This document shows, one piece after another, positions 49,489-57,690 of a stretch of DNA of 64,000 nucleotides; the stretch's first letter is position 1, and every line of letters begins with the position of its first letter. The DNA comes from Pseudonocardia kunmingensis (GTDB lineage Bacteria; Actinomycetota; Actinomycetes; Mycobacteriales; Pseudonocardiaceae), in assembly GCF_006716445.1 (NCBI RefSeq), contig NZ_VFPA01000004.1:124001-188000 (forward strand), given 5' to 3'. Under the pieces are notes generated by a model. It did no database searches. It was not told the DNA's origin and saw only the letters and a list, made by a program, of their open reading frames with translations. The position numbers were made by a program, and so were the translations under genes.

Positions 49489-51400
49489 CCACAAGGATGG
49501 GAACGGAATCTGCGTTGTCGGGTTCGCCGGGCGGGTCCGGGTCCGCTGGCGCCGGGTGGGTGGCGGAAACGGTCCGGTCTGCGGCCTTCCGTGCTGCGGC
49601 GACGGTCGTCCCGCTGAGGGTGATGCGGCATCGGGCCTGGTTGGCCAACTTGTTGTAGTGGATCTCCAGACGAAGAGCTTCGAACAGGTCTCGGGCCAGG
49701 TGCTCGGGGAGCTGGTCGACTTCGACACGGGTCACGGGTAGGGCGTCGATCAGGTCGGGGTTCGGTGCTGCGTGGATCCGGGCTTCAGCCGCGTCGAGCT
49801 GAGTCTCGAGGTCCTGGCGGTGGGCGCGGAGCTCGGCGCGGCGCTCGTTGATGTCGCGGAGCAGGTCGGGGTCGGGGTCATCGACGAGTTCGAGGCTGCG
49901 GATGGTGCGCTTGATGCGCTGGTCGGTGTCGCCGATCGCGCGACGTAGCGCGGCGACTCGTTCCTCGTGGTCGCGGCGGGCGTCGGCGTCCATGGCCGCG
50001 GCGGTGGTGTCGAGCAGGGCGCGGCGGTAGGCGCCGAAGACGTGCTGGGACAGGAAGTCGTTGAGCCCGTCGACCAGCTGGTCCTCGCGGACGAAGAAGG
50101 CCCCGCCGGTCGGGTGCCCGTCGGGGGTGTAGTCCTTGCGTGGGGCGCACACGTAGTAGGCGTGGCTGCGGCGGGTCTTGCCGAACATCCGCCGCCCGCA
50201 CAGCTCGCAGAACAGGTACGTGCGCAGCAGGTAGGACCGCTTCGTGTCCGGGTGCGCGGTGTTGGGCCCGGCGCTGCTGCGGGAACCGAAGCGGTGCCCG
50301 CTGATCTCCTGGGCGGCGATGAAGCTCTCCAGGTCGACCAGCGCCTCGTGCACCGGTTGCGGGGACCAGATCCACTCCGAGACCGGGTTGGCTCGGTTGC
50401 TGCCGCTCTTGCGGGCGTGCCGGTTCCACACCATGTGCCCGGTGTGTTTCGGGTTGGTCAGGACGTCGCGCACGTTCGACGCGGTCCACCGCCCGACCGC
50501 CCGCTCGGGGTCGACCGGCGTGGGTGGCGGGTTGGCGGCCAAGTCGTCGTTGAGGCGGTCGGCGATGACCTGGTAGCCCGCCCGTTCCCCGAGCCGCCAG
50601 GCGAAGATCCGCCGCACGACAGGGGCCTGGGCGGGGTCGGGTTCGAGGAAGGTCTTCTTCTGGCCCTTCGCCCGCTTCGCGGGGACGGGGTGGGCGACCT
50701 GGCGGGCGCGGTGGCCGTAGCAGGGCTTGCCGATGTTGAAGCCCTGCTCGGTGTGGACCGCGAACCCGTCCCAGGACTTCTCGAGCATCTCGATGACGTA
50801 GAACTCGGCGATGCCCTGCTTCACCCGCCGCGTCAGCAGCTGGGTGGCGACCTTCGCCTTCCGCCCGCCGGTGGGCGCGAGGTTGAACGGCTCGTCCGCG
50901 GCCAGCAGCCGCACCCCGGCCCGCTCCAGGCGGTTCTCGATGTCGGTGCCGATGTAGGTGCGCCGGGCGATGCGCTCGATCGACTCGCAGATCACGTAGT
51001 CGAAGCGCCGGTCGGGACGTTCCGCCTCGGCGAGCAGATCGTGGATGCCGCCGTCGCGCGCGATGGGGATCGAGAACATCTCGTGCGCGGTGCTCCGGCC
51101 GCGGGTGTCGAGGTCCTTGCGGCCGGACTCCACGTCGTAGAAGTGCGCGACGACGACCGCGTCCTCGGGCAGAACCTGCCCGCAGCTGCGGAGCTGCCGC
51201 GGCAGCGACAGGGTGGGGTCCTGCTGATCGTAGGTGGAGGTCCGGCCCGCCCACGCGAACCGGAACAGCACCGGCTCCAATTCGGGTGCGGGTGCGGATC
51301 GGGCTCGGTATGGGCTGGCCACGCCCCCGGCACCCAGGCCTGCCGAGCCGTCGGCGCGGTCTGGCGTCGTCAGGTTCCGGATCAGCTCAGGAGCTGCCAC
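49427..51400 (-). CDS. int: Large serine recombinase (integrase) overlapping the tRNA attachment site
   Basis: 657 residues. The N-terminal resolvase domain has the catalytic Ser55 in AGRTSTYDQQDPTLSLPRQL and the conserved ICESIERIARR. A recombinase domain (GFNIGKPCYGHRARQ, NVRDVLTNPKHTGHMVWNR) follows. Next is a zinc ribbon (LFCELCGRRMFGKTRRSHAYYVC), then a coiled coil (about 500-580) used for synapsis control. The GTG at 51400 (VAAPELIRNL) follows GTGAGGG. The final residues, ending GFEPATPALGERCSIP, are encoded antisense within the tRNA-Arg gene, so integration and excision would change the protein's C-terminus. Confidence 0.93.
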   Translation of the reverse strand: MAAPELIRNLTTPDRADGSAGLGAGGVASPYRARSAPAPELEPVLFRFAWAGRTSTYDQQDPTLSLPRQLRSCGQVLPEDAVVVAHFYDVESGRKDLDTRGRSTAHEMFSIPIARDGGIHDLLAEAERPDRRFDYVICESIERIARRTYIGTDIENRLERAGVRLLAADEPFNLAPTGGRKAKVATQLLTRRVKQGIAEFYVIEMLEKSWDGFAVHTEQGFNIGKPCYGHRARQVAHPVPAKRAKGQKKTFLEPDPAQAPVVRRIFAWRLGERAGYQVIADRLNDDLAANPPPTPVDPERAVGRWTASNVRDVLTNPKHTGHMVWNRHARKSGSNRANPVSEWIWSPQPVHEALVDLESFIAAQEISGHRFGSRSSAGPNTAHPDTKRSYLLRTYLFCELCGRRMFGKTRRSHAYYVCAPRKDYTPDGHPTGGAFFVREDQLVDGLNDFLSQHVFGAYRRALLDTTAAAMDADARRDHEERVAALRRAIGDTDQRIKRTIRSLELVDDPDPDLLRDINERRAELRAHRQDLETQLDAAEARIHAAPNPDLIDALPVTRVEVDQLPEHLARDLFEALRLEIHYNKLANQARCRITLSGTTVAAARKAADRTVSATHPAPADPDPPGEPDNADSVPILVVPPAGFEPATPALGERCSIP

Positions 51401-51405
51401 GTCCC

Positions 51406-51996
51406 TCACCCCGCCCTGTCGGGGGCGATCGGACCACCGAGGCCCAGGACTGCAGATAGGGGCGTGTACCCACCGGGCGGGAGCGGTCCTTCGGTCGCGA
51501 TCACGACGTGTACACCGCACGCCCGGAGCGCGTCCTCGATGAGCGTCTGCCGCCACAGTTTGCGGGAGAGCCGTTCGCCGTCCTCGCACGCGACGAGGTC
51601 GAAGTCCGGGACCCGCTGTCGGGCGCGGCGCAGCAAGGTCAGCATCCCGCCTTCGACGGTGTGGCCGCCCAACGTCCAGCCCGTGCAGATGCTTGGATCG
51701 GGGCTCGCCGTCGTGGTCGTCGCCGGGTCGGGCGGCCAGGCATCCCAGGCGCACACGTCGGCGAATACACCGACGATCACCGCTCCGGTCGGGAGCACCG
51801 CCCGGGCCGATGCCAGTTGCCGGGTGAGCGCCTCTGCCCCGCCGGCAGCCGGTCGGGCGTACAGCGCAGCCCGGGTCCCCGGGACCGACCGTGGGGACTC
51901 GGCCGTATCCGTATCGAACCCGCCGACGTCGAGTCCCCGGACGCTGTCTACGCGGCCCGGTCGGGCGCGTCCCTGGGGGCGATGTAGGCCAGCCAT
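51406..51996 (-). CDS. Resolvase-domain protein without catalytic serine
   Basis: About 196 residues from the ATG at 51996. The region RAALYARPAAGGAEALTRQL corresponds to the first strand and helix of a serine recombinase (YARxSxxxQ), but the Ser is replaced. Later LLRRARQRVPDFDLVACEDGERLSRKLWRQTLIEDALRACGVHVVIATEG fits the rest of the catalytic fold, including ERLSRK in place of DRLSR. No zinc ribbon or DNA-binding domain follows. It ends 5 bp before the integrase start, so it is co-expressed and may be a partner, directionality factor or decayed second recombinase. Confidence 0.65.
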   Translation of the reverse strand: MAGLHRPQGRARPGRVDSVRGLDVGGFDTDTAESPRSVPGTRAALYARPAAGGAEALTRQLASARAVLPTGAVIVGVFADVCAWDAWPPDPATTTTASPDPSICTGWTLGGHTVEGGMLTLLRRARQRVPDFDLVACEDGERLSRKLWRQTLIEDALRACGVHVVIATEGPLPPGGYTPLSAVLGLGGPIAPDRAG

Positions 51997-52229
51997 GCGA
52001 TCACCTCCTTGATCACCCGAGCCTGCTGCAGCGCGAGCCGGTCGGCGTCGGGTCCGTCGAGCGTGTGGATGTCGGCCACCAGCGCCGGTGGGTCGTCGCC
52101 GGCGTGTCGTCCGGTCCCGGCGGCCCGCCGACGCCGCGTCAGGAGCGCGGTGACCTCGGCGCGCTGCGCGTGCGGCTCCGACCGTGCAGGACGCTCCGGT
52201 CGGCGCCGTCCGTCGTGCGTGCCGTCCAT
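51948..52229 (-). CDS. Small protein of unknown function (93 aa)
   Basis: From the ATG at 52229 (GAGGTG six bases upstream) the product is a basic N-terminal half followed by ADRLALQQARVIKEVIAWLA and YIAPRDAPDRAA. It overlaps the resolvase-domain gene by 49 bp. The upstream VUT-like frame runs into it without a stop, so a longer fused product cannot be excluded. Its position next to the integrase would suit an excisionase, but no helix-turn-helix is evident. Confidence 0.45.
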   Translation of the reverse strand: MDGTHDGRRRPERPARSEPHAQRAEVTALLTRRRRAAGTGRHAGDDPPALVADIHTLDGPDADRLALQQARVIKEVIAWLAYIAPRDAPDRAA

Positions 52230-52522
52230 TCGATGCACCTCGTTCCGTTGGCTCGTCAACTGCGATCGGACGGGTCGCGGCGGGCGGTTCCGGTCGGCAT
52301 AGGGATATCCACGCTCGTGTAGGCGGCACGGGTCAAGCCAACCCCTACGACGTCTCACGGTCGCCGTCTGCGGGCCGCGCATACCGTGACGGGTACCCGT
52401 TAGCCGCCCACGTCGTCCGCGGGCCGCCGACCCGCCGTCCGGGGCCGCAATGGTGCGGTGGGTACCGGGCAGCGGGCCAGGCCGACGCCCCGCTCTCCTT
52501 AACCGCCGTGGCGGGGCCGCGA

Positions 52523-52874
52523 CACACCCGGCCACCGCGATCTGCGGTGAGGCAAAGACGCTGGACAGTGCCGCTCCAGCCGCGATCCCCGCCGCCACTC
52601 CGCGGATGCCGTGCGTGTCGTGGACGAGGTCGCGCAGGGTCAGGGTTGCTCCCGCGAACACCGTGCCCGCCGGGATGACCAGTCCGCCGCCGATGAGTGG
52701 TGGCCAATGCGTCGAGGCGACGCTGGCGGCGACGACCGAGAGCAGGTAGATCGCCATCGCCGTCGCAGCGGACACCGTGTGCCACACGCCCACCACTCGA
52801 CCCGACCGGCGCCGCGATGAGACCGAAGGGGCTGGCGGGATCCGCGGAAGGGGTGATGTTGTCGCGGTCCTCAT
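52523..52874 (-). pseudogene. VUT family (queuosine-precursor transporter-like) protein, C-terminally truncated
   Basis: The ATG at 52874 overlaps the stop of the PP-loop gene (ATGA). Residues 35-117 (AMAIYLLSVVAASVASTHWP ... LVIPAGTVFAGATLTLRDLVHD ... SSVFASPQIAVA) are the first half of a VUT/YhhQ membrane protein. After that the frame turns into Arg/Pro-rich sequence with no membrane helices and stays open into the next gene. None of the three frames restores the missing helices. VUT proteins import queuosine/preQ0-type deazapurines or related vitamins; this copy is unlikely to transport. Confidence 0.7.
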
Positions 52875-53854
52875 GCCGCACGCTCGCGAGGTCCGTGTGC
52901 CGTGCTCGATGTGATCGCGGTGGCTGGCTCGCCGGAACGGCACGACCACGGCGAGCACCCGTCCGGGTCTCCGCCTTCCTCCACGCTGTCCCCTACGCCG
53001 CCCGCCGAGTCGGTGGTAATCAGCCGCAGGTGCTTCCTGGTCCTCGTCGTCGCGGGCGCGTCGAGGTCCACTTGGTCCAATGGAAGACAGGAACGGTGCA
53101 GGAAGTACTGCCCGCGCAACTCCTGCCCCTGCGTGGTGGCGCGCGGGTAGCCGTGGCGGATGGCGCGGTCGAACTCGACCGCCTCCACCCAGCCGTCCGG
53201 GTCGTGGTCGCGTACCCAACGCCAGCCTGCGTTGCCGTGGAACGGGCACCCGACACACGCGCTCTTGACCGTCTCCCCGAAGCCGCGCTCGCCGAGGAAC
53301 TTCATACAGCGAGCCCGGTCGAAGCCAAGATCGATCAGCGGGAAGACGTTGCGCAGGAACCGCAGCCCGGAGTCCTTGGCACGGGTGAACTCGTCGGTGC
53401 TGATGCCGATGGCCTGCTCGGCGTACACCCCGCGCGGCACCCGTCGCGGATGCGGATATCCCAGGAGGTCCCGCACGGCCTTCTTCAGCGGGGTGATCTT
53501 GTACTCGGCGGTGCACTGCCTCCTCGCGAGGCCCCGCGACCCGTCCGGGTTGAGGGTGTGCAGCGGCATGGACACGAAGCGGTGGCGAGGATCGAGGGCG
53601 TCAGCACGGATGTTGCCGGCCGAGACCTGACGCACCGGGATGCCGCGCTGCTGTGCGTGCGCGGCCAACCGTTCGAGGTTCGTGTACACCGCGCGTGGCT
53701 CCCAGCCGGTGTCGGCGAAAAGCGCTACGTCGAAGCGCGGGATCTCGCCTTCGCACGCGAGCAACAGAACAGTCGTGCTCTGCACCCCGGCGCCCAGCGA
53801 CAGCAGTCGCAAGACCGGTCCGGTGTCGGTCGCCATCAGGCTCGTCGTGGTCAT
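52871..53854 (-). CDS. PAPS-reductase/QueC-like PP-loop protein with four conserved-looking cysteines
   Basis: 327 residues. The N-terminal ATP-pyrophosphatase-type loop is LLSLGAGVQSTTVLLLACEG (residues 17-36), followed by VALFADTGWEPRAVYTNLERL. Cysteines at about 114 (RRQCTAEYKITPLKK), 183, 200 and 203 (SACVGCPFHGN) could bind a metal or an iron-sulfur cluster. The fold adenylates or reduces substrates, as in PAPS reductase, DndC or QueC. In mobile elements this subfamily is widespread and uncharacterised. It is coupled to a DNA methyltransferase upstream and a VUT transporter remnant downstream, which suggests nucleic-acid base modification. That role is inference. Confidence 0.75.
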   Translation of the reverse strand: MTTTSLMATDTGPVLRLLSLGAGVQSTTVLLLACEGEIPRFDVALFADTGWEPRAVYTNLERLAAHAQQRGIPVRQVSAGNIRADALDPRHRFVSMPLHTLNPDGSRGLARRQCTAEYKITPLKKAVRDLLGYPHPRRVPRGVYAEQAIGISTDEFTRAKDSGLRFLRNVFPLIDLGFDRARCMKFLGERGFGETVKSACVGCPFHGNAGWRWVRDHDPDGWVEAVEFDRAIRHGYPRATTQGQELRGQYFLHRSCLPLDQVDLDAPATTRTRKHLRLITTDSAGGVGDSVEEGGDPDGCSPWSCRSGEPATAITSSTAHGPRERAA

Positions 53855-54876
53855 GCCGCGGCCATATGCCAGGCCGCCGGGAGCGCGCCCACGAGTTCGG
53901 CCTGTGACGCCTTGAGTTCGCGCGAACTCCCGGGAAACTGCGCGGCTCGGAAGATGAGCACGTCTTCGTGGGCGATCAGATGCATCGGCAGTCCGGCGTC
54001 GCGCTGCTTGCGAATGAAGTCGCGCTGGAAGAACGAGCCACGGGCGACCAGGTCGACCTCCGCGGCCCGGGCCAGGAGCGCGACGCAGCGCTCCACGGGG
54101 ACCAGCCCGGCCTGCACGCCGCAGGCGAGGACCTGGGCGGGGAGGTCGATGAGCTCAGCGTGTTCACGCCACGGTCGGACGGTGACCGCGACGTGCCCGC
54201 CCGGTCGCAGGTAGTCGGCCAGGCCGGCGAGGATCCGGGTGAACCCGCTGAGCAGGCGGTGATGGCCGATGTTGGCGAGGTTCCCGCGGTCGAGGGTGTT
54301 GCCGTAGCGATGGTGGTACTTCTGCACCCCGACGTCGCGGGACACGGCGACCTGTCCGTGTGTGGAGGGCCCGTAGGGCGGTGAGGTGACCACCAGCGCG
54401 ACCTGCCCGCGGTAGCGCGATCCGAGCAGCGTGGTGAGTTGGCGGGCGTCGCCGTGCACGACCTGCCCATCGTGGGAGACACCCTGATCGTGAGCGAGGG
54501 CGAGGTTGGCGCGGGCGACGTCGACCCAGTGCGGCTCGTACTCGATCCCGATCGCGCGGCGCCCGGCGTGCACGGCCTCGACCAGAGTGGTGCCGATCCC
54601 GCACATCGGGTCGAGCACCAGATCACCGACGCGGGTGTAGTGGGCGATGGCGTGCGCGGCGACCGCGGGCAGCATCTTCGCCGGGTGCGCGGTCGACGCA
54701 GGCGTGTAGCGGCCCTTTCGCTGCGCGGCCGACGACGCCTGCGCGGTGGTCCACACCGACAACGCCGGACCGGCGTCCTCGGCCGTTGCCATTCGGGCGG
54801 GGAGGTCGGGCACCAGATGCAGGTGCCGCGACCGCGGGGCGGTAGCCGGGTGCGAGGTGTCGATGTGGTCGGTCAT
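53851..54876 (-). CDS. DNA N4-cytosine/N6-adenine methyltransferase
   Basis: 341 residues. SAM-binding motif I is LDPMCGIGTT (residues 88-97), with the family's HPAKMLPAVAAHAI ahead of it. Catalytic motif IV is TSPPYGPSTHG (SPPY at 165-168), characteristic of amino-methyltransferases of the N4-C/N6-A class. C-terminal VTVRPWREHAELIDLPAQVL and FFQRDFIRKQRDAGLPMHLIAHEDVLIFR complete the fold. No restriction endonuclease is adjacent, so it probably protects the element or marks its DNA during transfer. The start at 54876 has AAGGAC upstream; a later ATG (residue 29) is possible. It overlaps the PP-loop gene by ATGA. Confidence 0.88.
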   Translation of the reverse strand: MTDHIDTSHPATAPRSRHLHLVPDLPARMATAEDAGPALSVWTTAQASSAAQRKGRYTPASTAHPAKMLPAVAAHAIAHYTRVGDLVLDPMCGIGTTLVEAVHAGRRAIGIEYEPHWVDVARANLALAHDQGVSHDGQVVHGDARQLTTLLGSRYRGQVALVVTSPPYGPSTHGQVAVSRDVGVQKYHHRYGNTLDRGNLANIGHHRLLSGFTRILAGLADYLRPGGHVAVTVRPWREHAELIDLPAQVLACGVQAGLVPVERCVALLARAAEVDLVARGSFFQRDFIRKQRDAGLPMHLIAHEDVLIFRAAQFPGSSRELKASQAELVGALPAAWHMAAA

Positions 54877-54956
54877 CGGCGTCCTTGTCCGTAGCGGCTC
54901 ACGTCGTGCGGCGCGAGCGGTGATGGGGTGCTCGAGGCGAGTCGAGGTAGCGGGGG

Positions 54957-56054
54957 TCACCACGGGATCTCGTCGTCGGGCTCGGCCCGCTCGGGCGAGC
55001 GGTGCTCGTGTGGTTGGGCGAACGCCAGGACGTCGGAGTGCACTCGCCGGTGCGCGGCTCCGCGGCAGGCATCGGGCTGAGCGCTTCCCGAGCGGGCGGG
55101 CTGCGCACCGGTGCGGCCGTGACCCGCAATGTCCGAGCCCGTACCACCGACCGAGCAGGGGCCGTCCGGCGCCGCGGTGGGGTCCGAACTGGTGGCGGCG
55201 CGGAGGTCGTGGACGGGCAGGTGCACCGCGACGATGTGCTGGAGGTAGAGCAGGTCGGCGTTCTGCGCCGCGGCGATCATCGGCCCGGTGGGGTCGCGCA
55301 ACACGCCGCCATCGAGGTGACAGTGCGTGAGCACCACGAGGATCCCGCCGAAGCGCAGTTCCCGGGCGGCGTGCAGCGCGACGGCGTCGGTGTGTCGGGC
55401 GGCGGTGGGGTTCGGCGGCATGCTCGTGACGACCAGCTCCGCGGTCCCACCGCGTGACAGCGCTGCTGTGTCGTCTGCCGGTCGGATCTCCATCGGCTCT
55501 GGAGCCGAGGCGCCGATCGCGCGACCCGAGTCGAGTTCGATGACGCGTGGGCACCGGTGCAGCCGGGCGACGGTGTCTTGCGCAGTGTCGAGGTCTCCGT
55601 CGGCCGCAGCCCGGGCCGGGCGGTCCTGAGTCACCTCGGCGGTCCGGGTTCGGTGATCGACCGGTGCGTCGCCCGTGTCGGACGGCCAGGGGGTCAGGAC
55701 GACCTCGTCGCCGGTCCGGCTGAACGCGGCCACGATCTGGCGCAGGATCACCGTGGGCCAGACCGCGGCCGGGTCGACGACGTGGCCGGGTTCGGGTACC
55801 CACACCGTCGCCGGGATCGGCGTGCCGACGCGGCTGCGGCGCCGCGACGCCGCCCGCGAGGCCGGTGAGGCGGGGCTGAGCCTGGTCGATGTCGACGCGG
55901 TCGGGTAGGGCCGGAATCCGCTCCCCCGGTCCCGCAACCCCCCACCACCGGAGGGCGCCGTGGCGGGCGGTGTGGTGGCGGGCAGCGTCAGGGTCGGCGG
56001 GGTCGTGGTGGGCGGGGTCTGGGCGGCGGGATCGGGCTGGGCGGGATGGCGCAC
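54957..56054 (-). CDS. Degenerate methyltransferase-like protein
   Basis: 365 residues from a GTG at 56054 with a near-perfect ribosome site (GGAGGAACGCC-GTG). The first 60 residues are Pro/Thr-rich. The core resembles the neighbouring methyltransferase in order of elements. Motif I is lost (GDEVVLTPWPSDTG instead of GDLVLDPMCGIGT), and motif IV is altered to LVVTSMPPNPTAARH instead of the SPPY core. LRFGGILVVLTHCHLDGG and DLLYLQHIVAVHLPVHDLRA follow. So it is probably catalytically inactive. It may be a structural or DNA-recognition partner of the active enzyme encoded 80 bp downstream. Confidence 0.7.
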   Translation of the reverse strand: MRHPAQPDPAAQTPPTTTPPTLTLPATTPPATAPSGGGGLRDRGSGFRPYPTASTSTRLSPASPASRAASRRRSRVGTPIPATVWVPEPGHVVDPAAVWPTVILRQIVAAFSRTGDEVVLTPWPSDTGDAPVDHRTRTAEVTQDRPARAAADGDLDTAQDTVARLHRCPRVIELDSGRAIGASAPEPMEIRPADDTAALSRGGTAELVVTSMPPNPTAARHTDAVALHAARELRFGGILVVLTHCHLDGGVLRDPTGPMIAAAQNADLLYLQHIVAVHLPVHDLRAATSSDPTAAPDGPCSVGGTGSDIAGHGRTGAQPARSGSAQPDACRGAAHRRVHSDVLAFAQPHEHRSPERAEPDDEIPW

Positions 56055-56637
56055 GGCGTTCCTCCGGGCGAGGTGCGTGGGCACCACGACGTTCCGCGTG
56101 GTGTTTGTCGACACCCCTGAACTCCGAAATGCCGCGCTCGAAGGGACATGCCGTCTCGGAATGACGGAACTCGTCCACCCTTCCCGTCGTAGCCGCCGCG
56201 TTTTCGGCGCCACCCGGCCAGGACGACCTCGTGCTGTCCCGCGCGCCCGCCCCTGGCCGCCGATTGGGCGGGAAAAGTTCGACGACGCGCGGACGACCTT
56301 GCACGGAGAGGGACGGGGCACCAGTTCGAGGCAGCGGCCGGTCACCGCCCTGTCACCGGTGAGGCACCGGAGAGGCACCGGAGAGGCACCACCCAAGCAC
56401 CGCAACCGATAAGTCCTGATCACAGCGGGGACATCGTGAGGCTCTCCGGCGGTGCCGAGGCCGTTGCTCCTCGACACGACGACCGATGCCGATCTTCTAA
56501 ACCTCCTATTACTGATCTTCATGTGGTAGCGGTGCCCGGTCGGTGACACCGCGGTGCGTGCGCGGTCATAAGTCGGTGACAGGGCGTATGGCGTCCTTGT
56601 GGAGCCCATTCAGCGATCCAATTCCTGGAGGTTCCCG
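56055..56637. promoter_or_regulatory. Divergent control region of the conjugative element
   Basis: A 583-bp gap without genes separates the leftward modification/integration genes from the rightward transfer operon. It contains 11-bp tandem repeats (56357-56400) and, at about 56490-56530, one of the most AT-rich stretches in the window (CTTCTAAACCTCCTATTACT). A GGTGACA-flanked segment follows (GTCGGTGACACCGCGGTG near 56540 and GTCGGTGACAGGG near 56574, a direct repeat). It is a good candidate for promoters, an operator or a replication/transfer origin. Confidence 0.55.
56357..56400 (+). repeat. Iteron-like 11-bp tandem repeats
   Basis: CGGTGAGGCAC, CGGAGAGGCAC, CGGAGAGGCAC and a degenerate CACCCAAGCAC follow each other without spacers, one helical turn each. 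Such phasing is typical of binding sites for a replication initiator or a repressor. Confidence 0.65.
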
Positions 56638-57690
56638 ATGGCGATGAGCGATGCGCTTCCCCGCAGTTCTTTCAGCCCCGATGACATGCCGTTGGACGCG
56701 GCGAGATCCGCGTTCGAGTGGCTGCTCGCCGGTCCGGCGCCGCTGTCGGTCGACGGACGCGGGTTCTCCGGGTTGCCGTCGCGGGCGGTGCCGCTCGACG
56801 AGCTGCTCAGGCGCCTGTTGGACCGACGCTGCCCCCAGCCGCTGCGCGACGCGGTGTGGGCACACCTGATCCGCCGGTCCCGCGAGGAGGGCGGGAAGTG
56901 GACGGTGGGCTGTGTCGGGCTCGCGCTGCCCGCGCTGACCGGGATCTGCGCCACGCTGACCGCCCGGTTCGTCGCCGACCCCCGCGACATCCACTCCGCG
57001 ACCCTGACCGGGTTCCTGGCCGAACTCGCCCACGTCGACCTCGGCCGCCCGAGGATCATGCTGCGACTGCGGTGGGCCGCCTACCGGGCCGGGCACCTGT
57101 GCCTGCGCGAAGCGCTCGACGCGCCGACCCCGTCGGAAGAGGCGTTCCACTCCAGCGCGCCGCAGCCGCTGTGCGGGCACCCGGATCTGGTCCTGCTCGC
57201 CGCGGTCGCCGACCGGGCCATCACCGCCGCCGAGGCGGCCCTGATCGGCTCGACCCGGCTGGAGGACACCGCGCTCGCCGACGCCGCACGCGCCCGCGGC
57301 GCCGGCTACGAGGCCACCAAGAAAGCCCGGCAACGCGCGGAACGCCGACTCGTCGACTACCTCCGCGGGCGCGCCGGTGATCTCGCTGGTGCAGCGCCCG
57401 ACGACCCGGCCGTCGAGGTCCTGGACCGCCTGGTCATCGACGAACAACTCCGCGCCACGGCGACCGCACCCACCCCGACGCCCTCCACGACGGCGGTCCG
57501 GACGTCACCGACGGTGATCGCCCTCGGTGGGCTGCGGCGGCGCCGAGTCCGGCGCGTGATGTCCCCGAACGTGCCGCAATCCGGAGTTCAGGGATGCGGG
57601 GGATCACCGACCGGCGCCTCCCGCGCCCACCAGCTCGACCGCCCGGACACCGCGTCGGGCCCGACATCGGAGGTTCCGCGATGCGCCTGA
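56638..57690 (+). CDS. Sigma-region-4-like HTH protein, first gene of the transfer operon
   Basis: 350 residues from an ATG with the site TGGAGG. The N-terminal 190 residues are helical and unrecognised (AVPLDELLRRLLDRRCPQPLRDAVWAHLIRRSREEGGKW). Residues about 195-255 (DLVLLAAVADRAITAAEAALIGSTRLEDTALADAARARGAGYEATKKARQRAERRLVDYL) have the pattern of a sigma-70 region 4 helix-turn-helix. Region 2 is missing. It is likely a regulator of the operon or of the divergent genes. Its stop overlaps the next start by 10 bp. Confidence 0.6.
   Translation: MAMSDALPRSSFSPDDMPLDAARSAFEWLLAGPAPLSVDGRGFSGLPSRAVPLDELLRRLLDRRCPQPLRDAVWAHLIRRSREEGGKWTVGCVGLALPALTGICATLTARFVADPRDIHSATLTGFLAELAHVDLGRPRIMLRLRWAAYRAGHLCLREALDAPTPSEEAFHSSAPQPLCGHPDLVLLAAVADRAITAAEAALIGSTRLEDTALADAARARGAGYEATKKARQRAERRLVDYLRGRAGDLAGAAPDDPAVEVLDRLVIDEQLRATATAPTPTPSTTAVRTSPTVIALGGLRRRRVRRVMSPNVPQSGVQGCGGSPTGASRAHQLDRPDTASGPTSEVPRCA

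Noticed and set aside
49427..49491. Integrase C-terminal peptide as a conserved protein motif
   Set aside because: The string GFEPATPALGERCSIP is simply antisense tRNA and appears in many databases as a shadow; it is described as part of the open frame only because no stop precedes it.
52345..52881. Alternative frame as a separate gene over the VUT region
   Set aside because: It has no membrane or domain pattern, whereas the other frame shows clear VUT homology starting at the ATGA overlap.
51948..53516. One long fused protein covering PP-loop antisense, VUT and the small protein
   Set aside because: The upstream part of this frame overlaps the PP-loop gene out of frame; the VUT-like ATG at 52874 and the small gene's own ribosome site at 52229 fit better as separate starts.
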